From an uncultured Eisenbergiella sp. (GTDB taxonomy: Bacteria; Bacillota; Clostridia; Lachnospirales; Lachnospiraceae): 64,000 bases of DNA. The notes beneath the pieces were generated by a model. It was not told the origin of the DNA and did not search any database. It saw nothing but the letters and a program-made list of their open reading frames with translations. How positions within the stretch are numbered: position 1 is the first letter of the stretch; the number at the start of each line of letters is the position of its first letter. Made by a program: the position numbers and the translations under genes. This document shows positions 25,002 through 34,010 of this stretch, in pieces. Location of the stretch: positions 1 to 64,000 of the forward strand of contig CANRGX010000003.1 in assembly GCA_947630215.1 (NCBI GenBank). The letters are read 5' to 3'.

Positions 25002-26792
25002 TTATTCTACGTCCTGCAGAGCGGCGTAGCCTTCCTCGCCGGTGCGGACCTTCACCACCTGGCTCACATTGTAGACAAAGATCTTGCCGTCGCCGATGTG
25101 GCCGGTATACAGGGTTTTCTTTGCGGTTTCGATGACATCCGAAACGGGAATCTTGCTGACGACGACCTCGATCTTGACCTTAGGCAGCAGCGTCGCGTCC
25201 ACTTCCACGCCGCGGTACATGCTTCCGGCGCCCTTCTGGATGCCGCAGCCCATGACCTGTGTGACCGTCATACCCGTGACGCCCAGGTTGTTCATGGCCT
25301 CCTTGATCTTCTCGTAGCTGGACAGCTTGGTGACAATGACCACCTTGTGGATGCCCGTATCCAGATCCATGGGCGCGCCGTTGACAGGCACGGCCGCGGC
25401 TTTCTGCACCTCGGAGGCCTTTTCGTAATCGGAAGTGCCCAGATCCGTGTTTTCGTTGATATCCATGGTCATGGTGTTGGAAATATCCATGATGGAGAAG
25501 CCCGCATAAGCGCTGGTCAGGCCGTGCTCGCAGGCGTCCAGTCCCATAATTTCTTCATCCTGGGAAACCCGCAGGCCCACGAGAGCGCGGATGACCAGGA
25601 AAGCGATGGTGATGGTGACAGCGGTCCAGAGGATCGTCGCACCCATGCCCAGAAGCTGAATGCCCAGCTGCTTCAGACCGCCGCCGTAGAACAGTCCTTC
25701 GCCCGCGATCTGGTTTGCCCCGAAGGTTACGCCGTCGCCGAACCCTCTGGCAAAAGCGGGTGCGGTTTTTGTGGCGAACAGACCGACAGAGATGGTGCCC
25801 CAAATGCCGTTTAAGCAGTGTACGGCCACGGCGCCCACCGGGTCGTCAATGTGCAGCTTGTAGTCCAGGAACCATACGCCAAATACCACCAGCAGACCGG
25901 CCACAGCGCCGATTACGATAGCGCCGAAGGCGTCGCAGACGTCGCAGGGAGCGGTGATGGCCACCAGACCCGCCAGGGAAGCGTTTAAGCACATGGAAAC
26001 ATCGGGTTTGCCATATTTGATCCAGGTAAAAATCATACATACAACCGTGGCCACAGAGGGCGCGATAGTAGTGGTGACAAAGATGGAACCCATTTCCTCA
26101 ATGGAAGTGGCGGCCGCGCCGTTAAAGCCGTACCAGCCCAGCCACAGAATGAACACGCCCAGGCAGCCCAGCGGAAGGCTGTGACCGGGGAACGCGTTGA
26201 CCTTCGTCACTTTTCCGGCCTTATCCTTCACAAATTTCCCGATACGGGGCCCAAGAAGGGCCGCGCCCACCAGCGCGCTGATGCCGCCTACCATGTGGAT
26301 ACAGTTGGAACCCGCGAAATCGTGGAATCCGATCTGGGCCAGCCAGCCGCCGCCCCAGGTCCAGTGCGCCTCCACCGGATAGATCACAGCGGAGATGACA
26401 GCGGAGTAAATGCAGTAGGAAAGGAACTTGGTACGTTCCGCCATGGCTCCGGACACGATGGTCGCCGTGGTCGCACAGAACACCAGGTTGAACACAAAGT
26501 TGGACCAGTCGAAGCTCTCGTAGGCGGTAAAAATGTCAAAACCGGGCTTGCCGATGAACCCGAACAGATCCTCACCCAGAAACAGGCCGAAGCCGACCAG
26601 GATGAACATCACGGTTCCGATGCAGAAGTCCATCAGATTCTTCATCAGAATGTTGCCCGCGTTTTTTGCCCTGGTAAAGCCGGTCTCCACCATGGCGAAT
26701 CCGGCCTGCATCCAGAATACCAGGGCGGCGCCGATCAAAAACCAGACGCCGAATACTTCGCCGTTAATGGCACTCAGAATTTCTTCGCTCAT
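25002..26792 (-). CDS. amt: Ammonium transporter fused to a C-terminal P-II domain
   Basis: The 596-residue protein joins an Amt/Rh channel (about residues 1-430, eleven helices, with the pore segment HWTWGGGWLAQIG and FPGHSLPLGCLG) to a P-II signalling domain (about residues 480-596, from HKVVIVTKL). In most bacteria P-II (GlnK/GlnB) is a separate trimer that plugs Amt when nitrogen is plentiful; here each channel subunit carries its own. The T-loop reads GAGSMYRGVEVDATLLPKV and lacks the usual uridylylated Tyr51 position, so control is probably by ATP/ADP and 2-oxoglutarate only. It is downstream of purF. Confidence 0.95.
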   Translation of the reverse strand: MSEEILSAINGEVFGVWFLIGAALVFWMQAGFAMVETGFTRAKNAGNILMKNLMDFCIGTVMFILVGFGLFLGEDLFGFIGKPGFDIFTAYESFDWSNFVFNLVFCATTATIVSGAMAERTKFLSYCIYSAVISAVIYPVEAHWTWGGGWLAQIGFHDFAGSNCIHMVGGISALVGAALLGPRIGKFVKDKAGKVTKVNAFPGHSLPLGCLGVFILWLGWYGFNGAAATSIEEMGSIFVTTTIAPSVATVVCMIFTWIKYGKPDVSMCLNASLAGLVAITAPCDVCDAFGAIVIGAVAGLLVVFGVWFLDYKLHIDDPVGAVAVHCLNGIWGTISVGLFATKTAPAFARGFGDGVTFGANQIAGEGLFYGGGLKQLGIQLLGMGATILWTAVTITIAFLVIRALVGLRVSQDEEIMGLDACEHGLTSAYAGFSIMDISNTMTMDINENTDLGTSDYEKASEVQKAAAVPVNGAPMDLDTGIHKVVIVTKLSSYEKIKEAMNNLGVTGMTVTQVMGCGIQKGAGSMYRGVEVDATLLPKVKIEVVVSKIPVSDVIETAKKTLYTGHIGDGKIFVYNVSQVVKVRTGEEGYAALQDVE

Positions 26793-26812
26793 AATATTCT
26801 CCTCCTCATTCT

Positions 26813-26832
26813 ATGACCGCTGCTGCGGTCAT
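26813..26832 (-). promoter_or_regulatory. Hairpin directly before the amt ribosome site
   Basis: ATGACCGC and GCGGTCAT form a perfect eight-base stem with an AGCA loop on the transcribed strand. It ends six bases before GAGGAGGAG, so it could influence translation or protect the mRNA end. No U-tract follows, so it is not a terminator. Confidence 0.4.
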
Positions 26833-26920
26833 GATTTTTGACGCCGGATAAGCGACGGCCCGGCGCCTGTCTATGTCAGGCCGGGATAAAAACCGGCATG
26901 GCATACCAAACAAAACATGA

Positions 26921-26952
26921 CAAAAGGTGCGCCTGTCTGCAAGCGCACCTTT
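26921..26952 (-). terminator. Terminator between purF and amt
   Basis: On the minus strand AGGTGCGC and GCGCACCT enclose ten bases and are followed by TTTGTCATGTTTTG. It lies about 50 bases after the purF stop. It may be the end of the glnN-purF unit or an attenuator before amt; no good promoter is seen between purF and the hairpin. The rest of the 209-base gap contains two more GC hairpins. Confidence 0.6.
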
Positions 26953-27001
26953 GCGTTGTTGCCCCGTTAGGGGAAAAAGAATGTCCGACAACCGGGGAGA
27001 G

Positions 27002-28441
27002 TCATACAGGGTAACGGTTGTCAAAACACGCTTTACATAGTGGAAGATCTCCTGTCATTTGGGACAGATCTTCGATTTTCATATACCCCAGGGAATCCGC
27101 GCCGATCCGGGCGCAGATTTCGTCAGCCGTATGCGTGGAAGCGATCAGCTGATCGTTGCTGGGAACGTCCGTCCCGTAGTAGCAGGGATACAAAAAGGGC
27201 GGGGAGCTGATGCGGACGTGCACCTCCTTCGCCCCGGCCTGCTTGAGCATGGAGATGAGACTTGCCATGGTGGTGCCGCGGACGATGGAATCGTCAATCA
27301 GGACCAGCCGTTTGCCTTTTACCACGCTGCTAAGTACGTTCAGCTTTAAGTGTACGGCCGATTCCCGCTCCTTTTGGGTGGGCTTGATAAAGGTTCTGCC
27401 CACATAACTGTTTTTATGAAACGCGAGGGCGAAGGGCAGGCCGGAAGCCTGCGAAAAGCCCATGGCGGCGGCCAGTCCGGAATCGGGAACCCCGGTGACC
27501 AGATCCGCGTCCGCCGGCTGTGAGAGGGCCAGCGCCCTGCCGGCACGGATTCTCGCGTCATAAACATTTACGCTGTCCAGCGTGGAGTCCAGCCGGGCAA
27601 AATAGATGTATTCAAAAATGCAGTGCGCGTGGGCCTCCTGTGCCAGCCGGCAGTCCGACTGTACCTTATCTTTGGTGACGGTGAGAATCTCGCCGGGCAT
27701 GACGTCCCGGACAAATTCCGCGCCCACCGCGTCCAGCGCGCAGCTTTCGGAAGCAAACAGATAACTGTCGCCCCGCTTCCCCAGGCAAAGAGGCTTTAGG
27801 CCCAGCGGATCCCGCACGCCTATCAGCTTGCGGGGACTCATGATCACCAGCGCATAACCGCCCTTTAACTTCTGTGCGGCATGCAGGATGGCATCCTCCA
27901 CCCGCGCGGCGCGGGTGCGCTCCTTCGCGATGAGACAGGCGATCACCTCCGAATCGGTGGTGGTGTGGAAGATTGTGCCGTTTTCCTCCAATTCCTGCCG
28001 CAGCTGCAGGGCGTTGGTCAGATTTCCGTTGTGCGCCAGCGCCAGCGTTCCCTTTAAATACTTTAAAACCAGGGGCTGGGCGTTTTCGGCGGTACTGGAA
28101 CCGGTGGTGGAGTAGCGCACGTGCCCGATGCCCAGATTGCCCGTCAGGGCGTTGAGGGTTTCGGGACGGAACACCTCGTTTACCAGTCCCATATCCTTGT
28201 GCCAGGTGATGTTTCCCTTGGGCCCGAAGGTATCGCAGACGGCCATGCCGGCCGCCTCCTGCCCGCGGTGCTGTAAGGCGCAAAGGCCGTAGTAGACGTC
28301 GGGGGCCGCGGCGCCTTTGTCCGGGTTGAAAATCCCGAACACGCCGCATTCTTCTTTTATGGAGCGCACCAGCGCCACGCGCTTTGCGCCGGTATCCAGC
28401 CCCGGTGCGCCCTCTGTTTCGCCGGATGTCTGCCTAGACAT
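27002..28441 (-). CDS. purF: Amidophosphoribosyltransferase
   Basis: PurF transfers the glutamine amide to PRPP, the first committed step of purine synthesis. The 479-residue precursor has a propeptide before the catalytic Cys in IKEECGVFGIF (about residue 33), a glutaminase domain, and the PRPP loop VLIDDSIVRGTT. It starts 42 bases after the type III glutamine synthetase stop and is probably co-transcribed with it, a link between glutamine supply and purines. C-terminal iron-sulfur ligands typical of the B. subtilis type are not all evident (the tail has PLCKACFDNRYPV). Confidence 0.95.
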   Translation of the reverse strand: MSRQTSGETEGAPGLDTGAKRVALVRSIKEECGVFGIFNPDKGAAAPDVYYGLCALQHRGQEAAGMAVCDTFGPKGNITWHKDMGLVNEVFRPETLNALTGNLGIGHVRYSTTGSSTAENAQPLVLKYLKGTLALAHNGNLTNALQLRQELEENGTIFHTTTDSEVIACLIAKERTRAARVEDAILHAAQKLKGGYALVIMSPRKLIGVRDPLGLKPLCLGKRGDSYLFASESCALDAVGAEFVRDVMPGEILTVTKDKVQSDCRLAQEAHAHCIFEYIYFARLDSTLDSVNVYDARIRAGRALALSQPADADLVTGVPDSGLAAAMGFSQASGLPFALAFHKNSYVGRTFIKPTQKERESAVHLKLNVLSSVVKGKRLVLIDDSIVRGTTMASLISMLKQAGAKEVHVRISSPPFLYPCYYGTDVPSNDQLIASTHTADEICARIGADSLGYMKIEDLSQMTGDLPLCKACFDNRYPV

Positions 28442-28483
28442 ATTGACGGTTTCCTTCCTGTTTCCCGGTCGGGCCGGAAAAGC

Positions 28484-30580
28484 TCAGATGTAAAACAGCA
28501 GCTTTTCGTAGTTCGGATAGGGCAGAATGCTGTCGGGAATATATTCCTCCGCCGCGTCCGCGCTTTCGCGCACGGCCGCCATGTCCGCCAGTACGGTTTC
28601 GTGATAGAACCTGGCCGCTTCCAGCATATCCGTCATGCCCTCCGCCGTCCTGGTATCGGCCGCCAGCTTTTCCTGTGCCGCGTAGATGTCCTCATAGTAA
28701 CCGGACAGCGTGGAAAGCAGCTTCTGCTCCGCCGTGCAGGGCAGATCGGCCACCGCTTTTTTGCCGCGGATGGAGCTGCTCACCTCGTCGGCGTACTGCA
28801 TCAGCGCCGGCAGGAAGTCGCGCCGGATCATATCCTGCATGGTTTTGGCTTCAATGTGCAGCGTCTTGCAGTAATTCTCCAGCAGGATTTCATATCTGGA
28901 ATGAATTTCGCTTTCCGTAAAGATCCGGTGTTTGGTAAACAGCTGAATGTTTTTCTCGGCGATGAAGCAGGGCAGAGCCTCGGGCGTGGATTTCAGATTG
29001 TAAAGACCGCGCTTTTTGGCTTCCTCCACCCATTCGTCGGTGTAGCCGTTGCCGTTGAAAATGATCTTTTTATGTTTCAGAATCGCGCGCTTGACCAGGG
29101 TATGTACCGCGTTGCCCATCTGATCCGCGGGCGTATCCTTCAGCTCGTCATAGAACTGGGACAGAGCCTCCGCAACCGCCGTGTTCAGTACGATGTTGGG
29201 GCCGGCCACCGAAATGGAGGAACCCAGCATACGGAACTCGAACTTATTGCCGGTAAAGGCAAAGGGTGAGGTACGGTTCCGGTCGGTGTTGTCCTTGAAG
29301 AAGTGGGGCAGTACGGTCGCCCCCGTCTCCATCTGAATCTGCTGATGCTTGCCGAAGAACGTATCGTTCTCGATGGAATCCAGAACCTCCGTCAGTTCGT
29401 CGCCCAGGAAAATGGATACAATGGCGGGCGGCGCTTCGTTGGCGCCCAGCCGGTGATCGTTTCCGGCGCTGGCCACGGAAAGACGCATCAGATCCGCGTA
29501 TTCGTCCACCGCCTTGATGACCGCCATCAGGAAGATGAGGAACTGAATGTTCTCCGCGGGCGTGCGGCCGGGATCCAGAAGATTCACGCCGGTATTGGTG
29601 ATCATGGACCAGTTGTTGTGCTTGCCGGAGCCGTTGATGCCGTCGAAAGGCTTCTCATGCAGCAGGCATACCAGCCCGTGCTTGTCGGCCACCTTTTTCA
29701 TGACTTCCATGGTCAGCTGGTTGTGATCCACGGCGATGTTGGCGGTATCGAAGATGGGAGCCAGCTCATGCTGCGCGGGCGCCACTTCGTTGTGCTTGGT
29801 CTTGGCGGGAATGCCCAGCTTCCAGAGCTCTACGTCCAGATCGTGCATGAAAGCGGCGACGCGGGGCTTTAAGGCTCCGAAATAATGATCTTCCATTTCC
29901 TGGCCCTTGGGGGGCATGGCGCCCAGCAGCGTGCGGCCGGTGAAAATCAGATCCTTTCTCTTTGCGTACTGTTCTTTGTCAATCAGGAAATATTCCTGCT
30001 CGGGCCCGATGGTGGTGGAAACGCTGGTCACATCCGTCTGCCCCAGCAGATTTAAGATCTTGGCGGCTTCCCGGCTCAGCGTTTCCATGGAGCGCAGAAG
30101 CGGGGTCTTTTTGTCCAACGCTTCGCCGCTGTAGGAGCAGAAAGCGGTGGGAATATACAAGGTGCCATCCTTGATAAAAGCCGGAGAGGTGGGATCCCAG
30201 GCGGTATAACCTCTCGCCTCAAAGGTCGCCCGCAGTCCGCCGGAAGGAAAGCTGGACGCATCGGGTTCGCCCTTTACCAGCTCCTTGCCGGAGAAGTCCA
30301 TAATGACCTGCCCGTTGCCCACCGGGGAAATAAAGCTGTCATGCTTTTCGGCGGTGAAACCGGTCATCGGCTGGAACCAGTGCGTGAAATGCGTCGCGCC
30401 GTTTTCCACGGCCCATTCCTTCATCGCCACCGCAACGGAATTGGCCACGTCCAGCTCCAGATGCGTGTTGTTCTCAATGGTTTTGCGCAGCGCCTTGTAG
30501 ATGTCCCTGGGGAGCTTGTCGCGCATGACCTTGTCATTGAAAACGAGGCTGCCGTACAGTTCGGGAATACCTTTTTCCAT
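28484..30580 (-). CDS. glnN: Type III glutamine synthetase
   Basis: GSIII makes glutamine from glutamate, ammonia and ATP. It is a large form (about 700 residues) found in Bacteroidetes, cyanobacteria and some Clostridia; this one is 698 residues. The N-terminal segment HWFQPMTG and motifs SSFPSGGLRATFEARGYTAWDPTSPAF (read in parts), GPEQEYFLID and NGSGKHNNWS are diagnostic. The C-terminal third is helical. A second, type I, synthetase is encoded 10 kb away, so two forms are present. The gene has a strong promoter and a highly structured leader. Confidence 0.96.
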   Translation of the reverse strand: MEKGIPELYGSLVFNDKVMRDKLPRDIYKALRKTIENNTHLELDVANSVAVAMKEWAVENGATHFTHWFQPMTGFTAEKHDSFISPVGNGQVIMDFSGKELVKGEPDASSFPSGGLRATFEARGYTAWDPTSPAFIKDGTLYIPTAFCSYSGEALDKKTPLLRSMETLSREAAKILNLLGQTDVTSVSTTIGPEQEYFLIDKEQYAKRKDLIFTGRTLLGAMPPKGQEMEDHYFGALKPRVAAFMHDLDVELWKLGIPAKTKHNEVAPAQHELAPIFDTANIAVDHNQLTMEVMKKVADKHGLVCLLHEKPFDGINGSGKHNNWSMITNTGVNLLDPGRTPAENIQFLIFLMAVIKAVDEYADLMRLSVASAGNDHRLGANEAPPAIVSIFLGDELTEVLDSIENDTFFGKHQQIQMETGATVLPHFFKDNTDRNRTSPFAFTGNKFEFRMLGSSISVAGPNIVLNTAVAEALSQFYDELKDTPADQMGNAVHTLVKRAILKHKKIIFNGNGYTDEWVEEAKKRGLYNLKSTPEALPCFIAEKNIQLFTKHRIFTESEIHSRYEILLENYCKTLHIEAKTMQDMIRRDFLPALMQYADEVSSSIRGKKAVADLPCTAEQKLLSTLSGYYEDIYAAQEKLAADTRTAEGMTDMLEAARFYHETVLADMAAVRESADAAEEYIPDSILPYPNYEKLLFYI

Positions 30581-30604
30581 AGATTTTTCTCCTTTCGCTC
30601 TTGT

Positions 30605-30675
30605 GTGCGCGCCGGAAGCCGTTCAAACAAACGGCCGCCGGACAAAACCGACAGAAACGCGGGCTGTCCGCGCAC
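30605..30675 (-). promoter_or_regulatory. Three-way-junction RNA structure in the glnN leader
   Basis: On the minus strand GTGCGCG pairs with CGCGCAC (seven bases). Inside are two stems: GACAG-N9-CTGTC, and CCGG...CCGG extended by GGCCGTT/AACGGC. The element begins right after the U-tract of an upstream terminator hairpin and ends about 24 bases before the start codon, leaving the ribosome site free. It does not match the glutamine-riboswitch (glnA RNA) consensus as I recall it. Confidence 0.5.
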
Positions 30676-30711
30676 AAAAAAGGCGCCTGGGGAAATTCCC
30701 AAAGCGCCTTT
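30676..30711 (-). terminator. Early terminator (attenuator) in the glnN leader
   Basis: On the minus strand AAAGGCGC and GCGCCTTTTTT form a stem around an inner GGG/CCC helix. It lies only some ten bases after the predicted transcription start and well before the gene, so it must be overcome for glnN to be expressed. The 339-base gap 30581-30919 holds this leader, its promoter and, beyond it, the inverted repeat before the ATPase gene. Confidence 0.7.
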
Positions 30712-30725
30712 GCTTTACGATTGGT

Positions 30726-30753
30726 AGTATACACTCCTAAAATAAAAAGTCAA
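30726..30753 (-). promoter_or_regulatory. glnN promoter
   Basis: On the minus strand TTGACT and TATACT are 16 bases apart, close to consensus. Confidence 0.7.
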
Positions 30754-30824
30754 GAGGTTTTTTTGTATTTTTAGGCGTACATTTTGAGAGGGACATAATG
30801 AAAATTTCGGGTCAAGGTAACCAA

Positions 30825-30878
30825 AATTTCTTCCAGATACTTGAAAAAAGACAGGAATATGGTATTCTGGAAGAAATT
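30825..30878. repeat. Inverted repeat before the DUF4143 ATPase gene
   Basis: AATTTCTTCCAGATAC and GTATTCTGGAAGAAATT are near-perfect inverted copies (one base inserted) around about 21 bases. It lies 40 bases before the ATPase start. It may be an operator or an RNA hairpin; it has no U-tract. Confidence 0.5.
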
Positions 30879-30919
30879 ATGGGAATAATAACCCAAAATA
30901 TCTTTTGGGAGGGAGCGCT

Positions 30920-32179
30920 ATGGAAAAGGAAATCAAAAGGGACAGATATCTCGATCAACTGGTGCAACGCAAGGGCAACGGATTGATTAAAGTGATAACG
31001 GGGATCAGAAGATGCGGGAAATCCTATTTACTGCGGACATTGTTTAAAAACCATCTGTTGGAGGAAGGCGTAGAAAAGGATCATATTATTGAAATGGCCT
31101 TCGATCTGTTCGACAACATCGACTACAGAGATCCCCGGGTTTTTTATCCGTGGGCAAAGGAACAGATCCGGGATAACGGAAGATATTATTTTTTGCTGGA
31201 CGAAGTACAGCTTTTGGGAGAATTTGTCAGCGTCTTAAACGGCCTTGCGGATAAAAAGAACTGTGATGTGTATGTAACCGGAAGCAACGCCCGGTTCCTT
31301 TCCCGGGATATCGCGACGGAATTTGGCGGCAGAGGGGAAGAAATACACATGTATCCGCTCAGCTTTTCGGAGTTTATGACCGTATCCCCCAAAAATCGCT
31401 ATGACGGCTGGAATGAGTATATTACCTACGGCGGGATCCCGATGGTGGTTCTGGCGGATACCGACGATCAGAAGGAGGCCCTTTTAAAAAGCCTGTTTCA
31501 GGAAACCTATATCCGTGATATTGCGGCAAGAAATAAGGTCAGGAATGTGGGCGAGATGGAAGCGCTTCTGGATATCCTGTCCTCCGCAATTGGTTCCCTG
31601 ACCAATCCAAACAAGCTGCAGAAAGTTTTCCAGAGTGTGAACCGTTCCAAAATAACGGCGTCAACCGTCACAAAGTATATCGAATATCTCAAGGATGCCT
31701 TTCTGATTGAGGAAGCGAAGCGCTATGACATAAGGGGAAACGCCTATATCGGTACGCCTGTGAAGTATTACTATATGGATTTGGGCCTTCGGAATGTGCG
31801 GATCAATTTCAGACAAATGGAAATTTCGCACGCGATGGAAAATGTCATCTACAATGAACTGAGAATGCGCGGCTACAGTGTGGACGTGGGAAATCTTGGC
31901 ATCGTGGAGAGAAAAAAGGACGCGGCTCCCGTAAAAAAACAGCTGGAGGTCGATTTTATCTGTCGGAAGGGTTCCGGGCGCTGTTATGTGCAGTCCGCCT
32001 ATTTGCTGGAGTCAGAAGAAAAGATAACCCAGGAGATCAGGCCCTTTTTAAAGATCCGGGATTCCTTCCGGAAGATGATCATCACCTCCAATACGCCCAA
32101 ACCTTTTTTTAACGATCAGGGAATCCTGATCATGAACGTCTATGATTTTCTCCTGGATCCGGATTCGGTGGTTTTTTGA
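30920..32179 (+). CDS. AAA-14/DUF4143-type ATPase
   Basis: The ATG at 30920 behind GGGAGGGAGC gives 419 residues. The N-terminal P-loop ATPase has Walker A GIRRCGKS (residues 28-35) and Walker B YYFLLDEVQ; the sensor region reads VYVTGSNARFLSRD. The C-terminal DUF4143 domain, with LEVDFICRKG and YVQSAYLL, has the core of a PD-(D/E)xK-like fold. The family is very common in anaerobes and often mobile, but its role is not established. It sits alone between glnN and pyrG with an inverted repeat upstream. Confidence 0.88.
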   Translation: MEKEIKRDRYLDQLVQRKGNGLIKVITGIRRCGKSYLLRTLFKNHLLEEGVEKDHIIEMAFDLFDNIDYRDPRVFYPWAKEQIRDNGRYYFLLDEVQLLGEFVSVLNGLADKKNCDVYVTGSNARFLSRDIATEFGGRGEEIHMYPLSFSEFMTVSPKNRYDGWNEYITYGGIPMVVLADTDDQKEALLKSLFQETYIRDIAARNKVRNVGEMEALLDILSSAIGSLTNPNKLQKVFQSVNRSKITASTVTKYIEYLKDAFLIEEAKRYDIRGNAYIGTPVKYYYMDLGLRNVRINFRQMEISHAMENVIYNELRMRGYSVDVGNLGIVERKKDAAPVKKQLEVDFICRKGSGRCYVQSAYLLESEEKITQEIRPFLKIRDSFRKMIITSNTPKPFFNDQGILIMNVYDFLLDPDSVVF

Positions 32180-32197
32180 TTGTCTGTCAAAATGTAC

Positions 32198-32226
32198 TTT
32201 ACAAATTTCACCGAATAGAGTAAACT
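32198..32226 (+). promoter_or_regulatory. Candidate pyrG promoter
   Basis: TTTACA and TAAACT are 17 bases apart. A second possible pair, TTGAGT (32229) and TAAAAT (32253), 18 bases apart, overlaps it downstream. Both precede the leader hairpin. Confidence 0.5.
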
Positions 32227-32267
32227 GTTTGAGTAAAAGGTTGGAAAGCGCATAAAATGAAATTGAC

Positions 32268-32321
32268 AAGGGCGTCAAATGGCCTGCAAAAGCAGGCTTA
32301 TTTGACGCCCTTCGCTGTTTT
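32268..32321 (+). terminator. Terminator-like hairpin in the pyrG leader
   Basis: AAGGGCGTCAAAT and ATTTGACGCCCTT form a perfect 13-base stem that contains an inner hairpin GCCTGC-AAAA-GCAGGC, followed by CGCTGTTTT. It lies between candidate promoters and pyrG, so it may attenuate pyrG. It could instead simply end the ATPase transcript. Confidence 0.6.
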
Positions 32322-32369
32322 GGGGACGCTTACAGGGAAGCGGCCGGAAGGAAAGCAGGGAGGGAGAGT

Positions 32370-33992
32370 ATGGCGGTTAAATATGTGTTTGTGACGGGCG
32401 GTGTGGTGTCCGGGCTGGGCAAAGGGATCACCGCCGCGTCGCTGGGACGGCTGTTAAAGGCCAGAGGCTACCATGTGACGATGCAGAAGTTCGATCCCTA
32501 TATCAACGTGGATCCGGGAACCATGAATCCCATCCAGCACGGGGAGGTCTACGTGACCGACGACGGCACCGAAACCGATCTGGATCTGGGGCATTACGAG
32601 CGGTTCATCGACGAAAGCCTGGATTTCAACTCCAACGTCACCACCGGAAAAATTTACTGGTCGGTATTAAATAAGGAAAGACACGGTGACTACGGCGGCG
32701 GCACGGTACAGGTAATCCCCCACATCACCAACGAGATCAAATCCCGTTTCCATCGGGCGAAAACCCCGGACGAGGAGACGATTTCCATTATCGAGGTGGG
32801 CGGCACCGTAGGCGACATCGAAAGCCAGCCCTTCCTGGAGGCCATCCGGCAGTTCCAGGCGGAAATGGGACGGGAAAATGCAATTTTGATCCAGGTGACC
32901 CTGATCCCGTACCTGAAGGCTTCCGGAGAAATGAAGACCAAGCCCACGCAGATGAGCGTCAAGTCCCTGCAGAGCATGGGAATCTGGCCCGACATTCTGG
33001 TGTGCCGTTCCGATTATCCCATAGATGAGAAAATGCGGGAAAAGATCGCGCTTTTCTGCAATGTAAAAAAAGAACATGTCCTGCAGAACCTGGACGCGGA
33101 TTCCCTCTATGAGGTTCCGCTGATGCTGGAGGAGGAGAAGCTGGCCCAGGCGGTCTGCGAATGCCTGCATCTGCCCTGCCCCGATCCGGATTTGAGCGAC
33201 TGGCGGCGGCTGGTGGAGGATCTGCACCACCCCCTCACCAGTGTCACCATTGCGCTGGTGGGCAAATATGTGGCGCTGCACGACGCTTACTTAAGCGTGG
33301 CGGAGGCCTTAAAGCACGGCGGCATCGCCAACCGGGCCGAGGTACATATCCGCTGGATCGACGCGGAGGAACTGACGCCGGAAAATCTGGAGGAATATCT
33401 GCACGATGTGGACGGCATTCTGGTGCCCGGCGGGTTCGGACAGCGGGGCACGGAGGGGAAGATCCTGGCGGTGGGTTACGCCAGGAAAAATAAAATCCCC
33501 TATCTGGGGCTCTGCCTGGGAATGCAGCTGGCCATTGTGGAGTTTGCCCGGAACGTGGCAGGACTGCCGGAGGCGGCCAGCATCGAGCTTTCTCCCGATA
33601 CGCCCGACCCGGTTATCGCTCTGATGCCGGAGCAAAACGGCGTGGAAAATCTGGGCGGCACGCTGCGGCTGGGCGCCTATCCCTGTGTGTTAAAGGAAGG
33701 AACGCTGGCCCACAGGCTTTACGGAAAGACACAGATTTCAGAGCGGCACCGCCACCGCTATGAGGTAAACAACGAGTACCGCGCCTGCCTGACCGAAAAC
33801 GGAATGGTGCTTTCGGGCCTTTCCCCGGACGGCAGGATTGTGGAAATGATAGAACTGTCGGATCATCCGTTTTTTGTGGCGACCCAGGCGCACCCGGAGT
33901 TCAAGTCCAGGCCCAATCTGCCCCATCCGCTCTTTAAGGGACTGATTGAGGCGGCGGTGCGGTATGCCGGTTGTGCGGAGCCGCTCATGTAA
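32370..33992 (+). CDS. pyrG: CTP synthase
   Basis: PyrG aminates UTP to CTP with glutamine and ATP. The 540-residue protein has the synthetase domain ([21 protein letters not shown], and the UTP/CTP-site segment [11 protein letters not shown]) and a class I glutaminase domain with the catalytic Cys in [11 protein letters not shown] and the His-Glu pair near [10 protein letters not shown]. It starts the run pyrG-gltB-gltD-glnA-ANTAR, in which gaps are under 30 bases, so these may form one nitrogen operon. Confidence 0.97.
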   Translation: MAVKYVFVTGGVVSGLGKGITAASLGRLLKARGYHVTMQKFDPYINVDPGTMNPIQHGEVYVTDDGTETDLDLGHYERFIDESLDFNSNVTTGKIYWSVLNKERHGDYGGGTVQVIPHITNEIKSRFHRAKTPDEETISIIEVGGTVGDIESQPFLEAIRQFQAEMGRENAILIQVTLIPYLKASGEMKTKPTQMSVKSLQSMGIWPDILVCRSDYPIDEKMREKIALFCNVKKEHVLQNLDADSLYEVPLMLEEEKLAQAVCECLHLPCPDPDLSDWRRLVEDLHHPLTSVTIALVGKYVALHDAYLSVAEALKHGGIANRAEVHIRWIDAEELTPENLEEYLHDVDGILVPGGFGQRGTEGKILAVGYARKNKIPYLGLCLGMQLAIVEFARNVAGLPEAASIELSPDTPDPVIALMPEQNGVENLGGTLRLGAYPCVLKEGTLAHRLYGKTQISERHRHRYEVNNEYRACLTENGMVLSGLSPDGRIVEMIELSDHPFFVATQAHPEFKSRPNLPHPLFKGLIEAAVRYAGCAEPLM

Positions 33993-34010
33993 GCGGGAAT
34001 GGAGGAAAAA

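Noticed and set aside
30580-30760. ANTAR twin-hairpin or glutamine riboswitch in the glnN leader
   Set aside because: No pair of hexanucleotide loops with A at position 1 and G at position 4 was seen, and the glutamine-riboswitch conserved segments are missing.
32233-32330. Reiterative GGGC-start attenuation of pyrG as in B. subtilis
   Set aside because: The candidate promoters do not place the start at a GGGC sequence.
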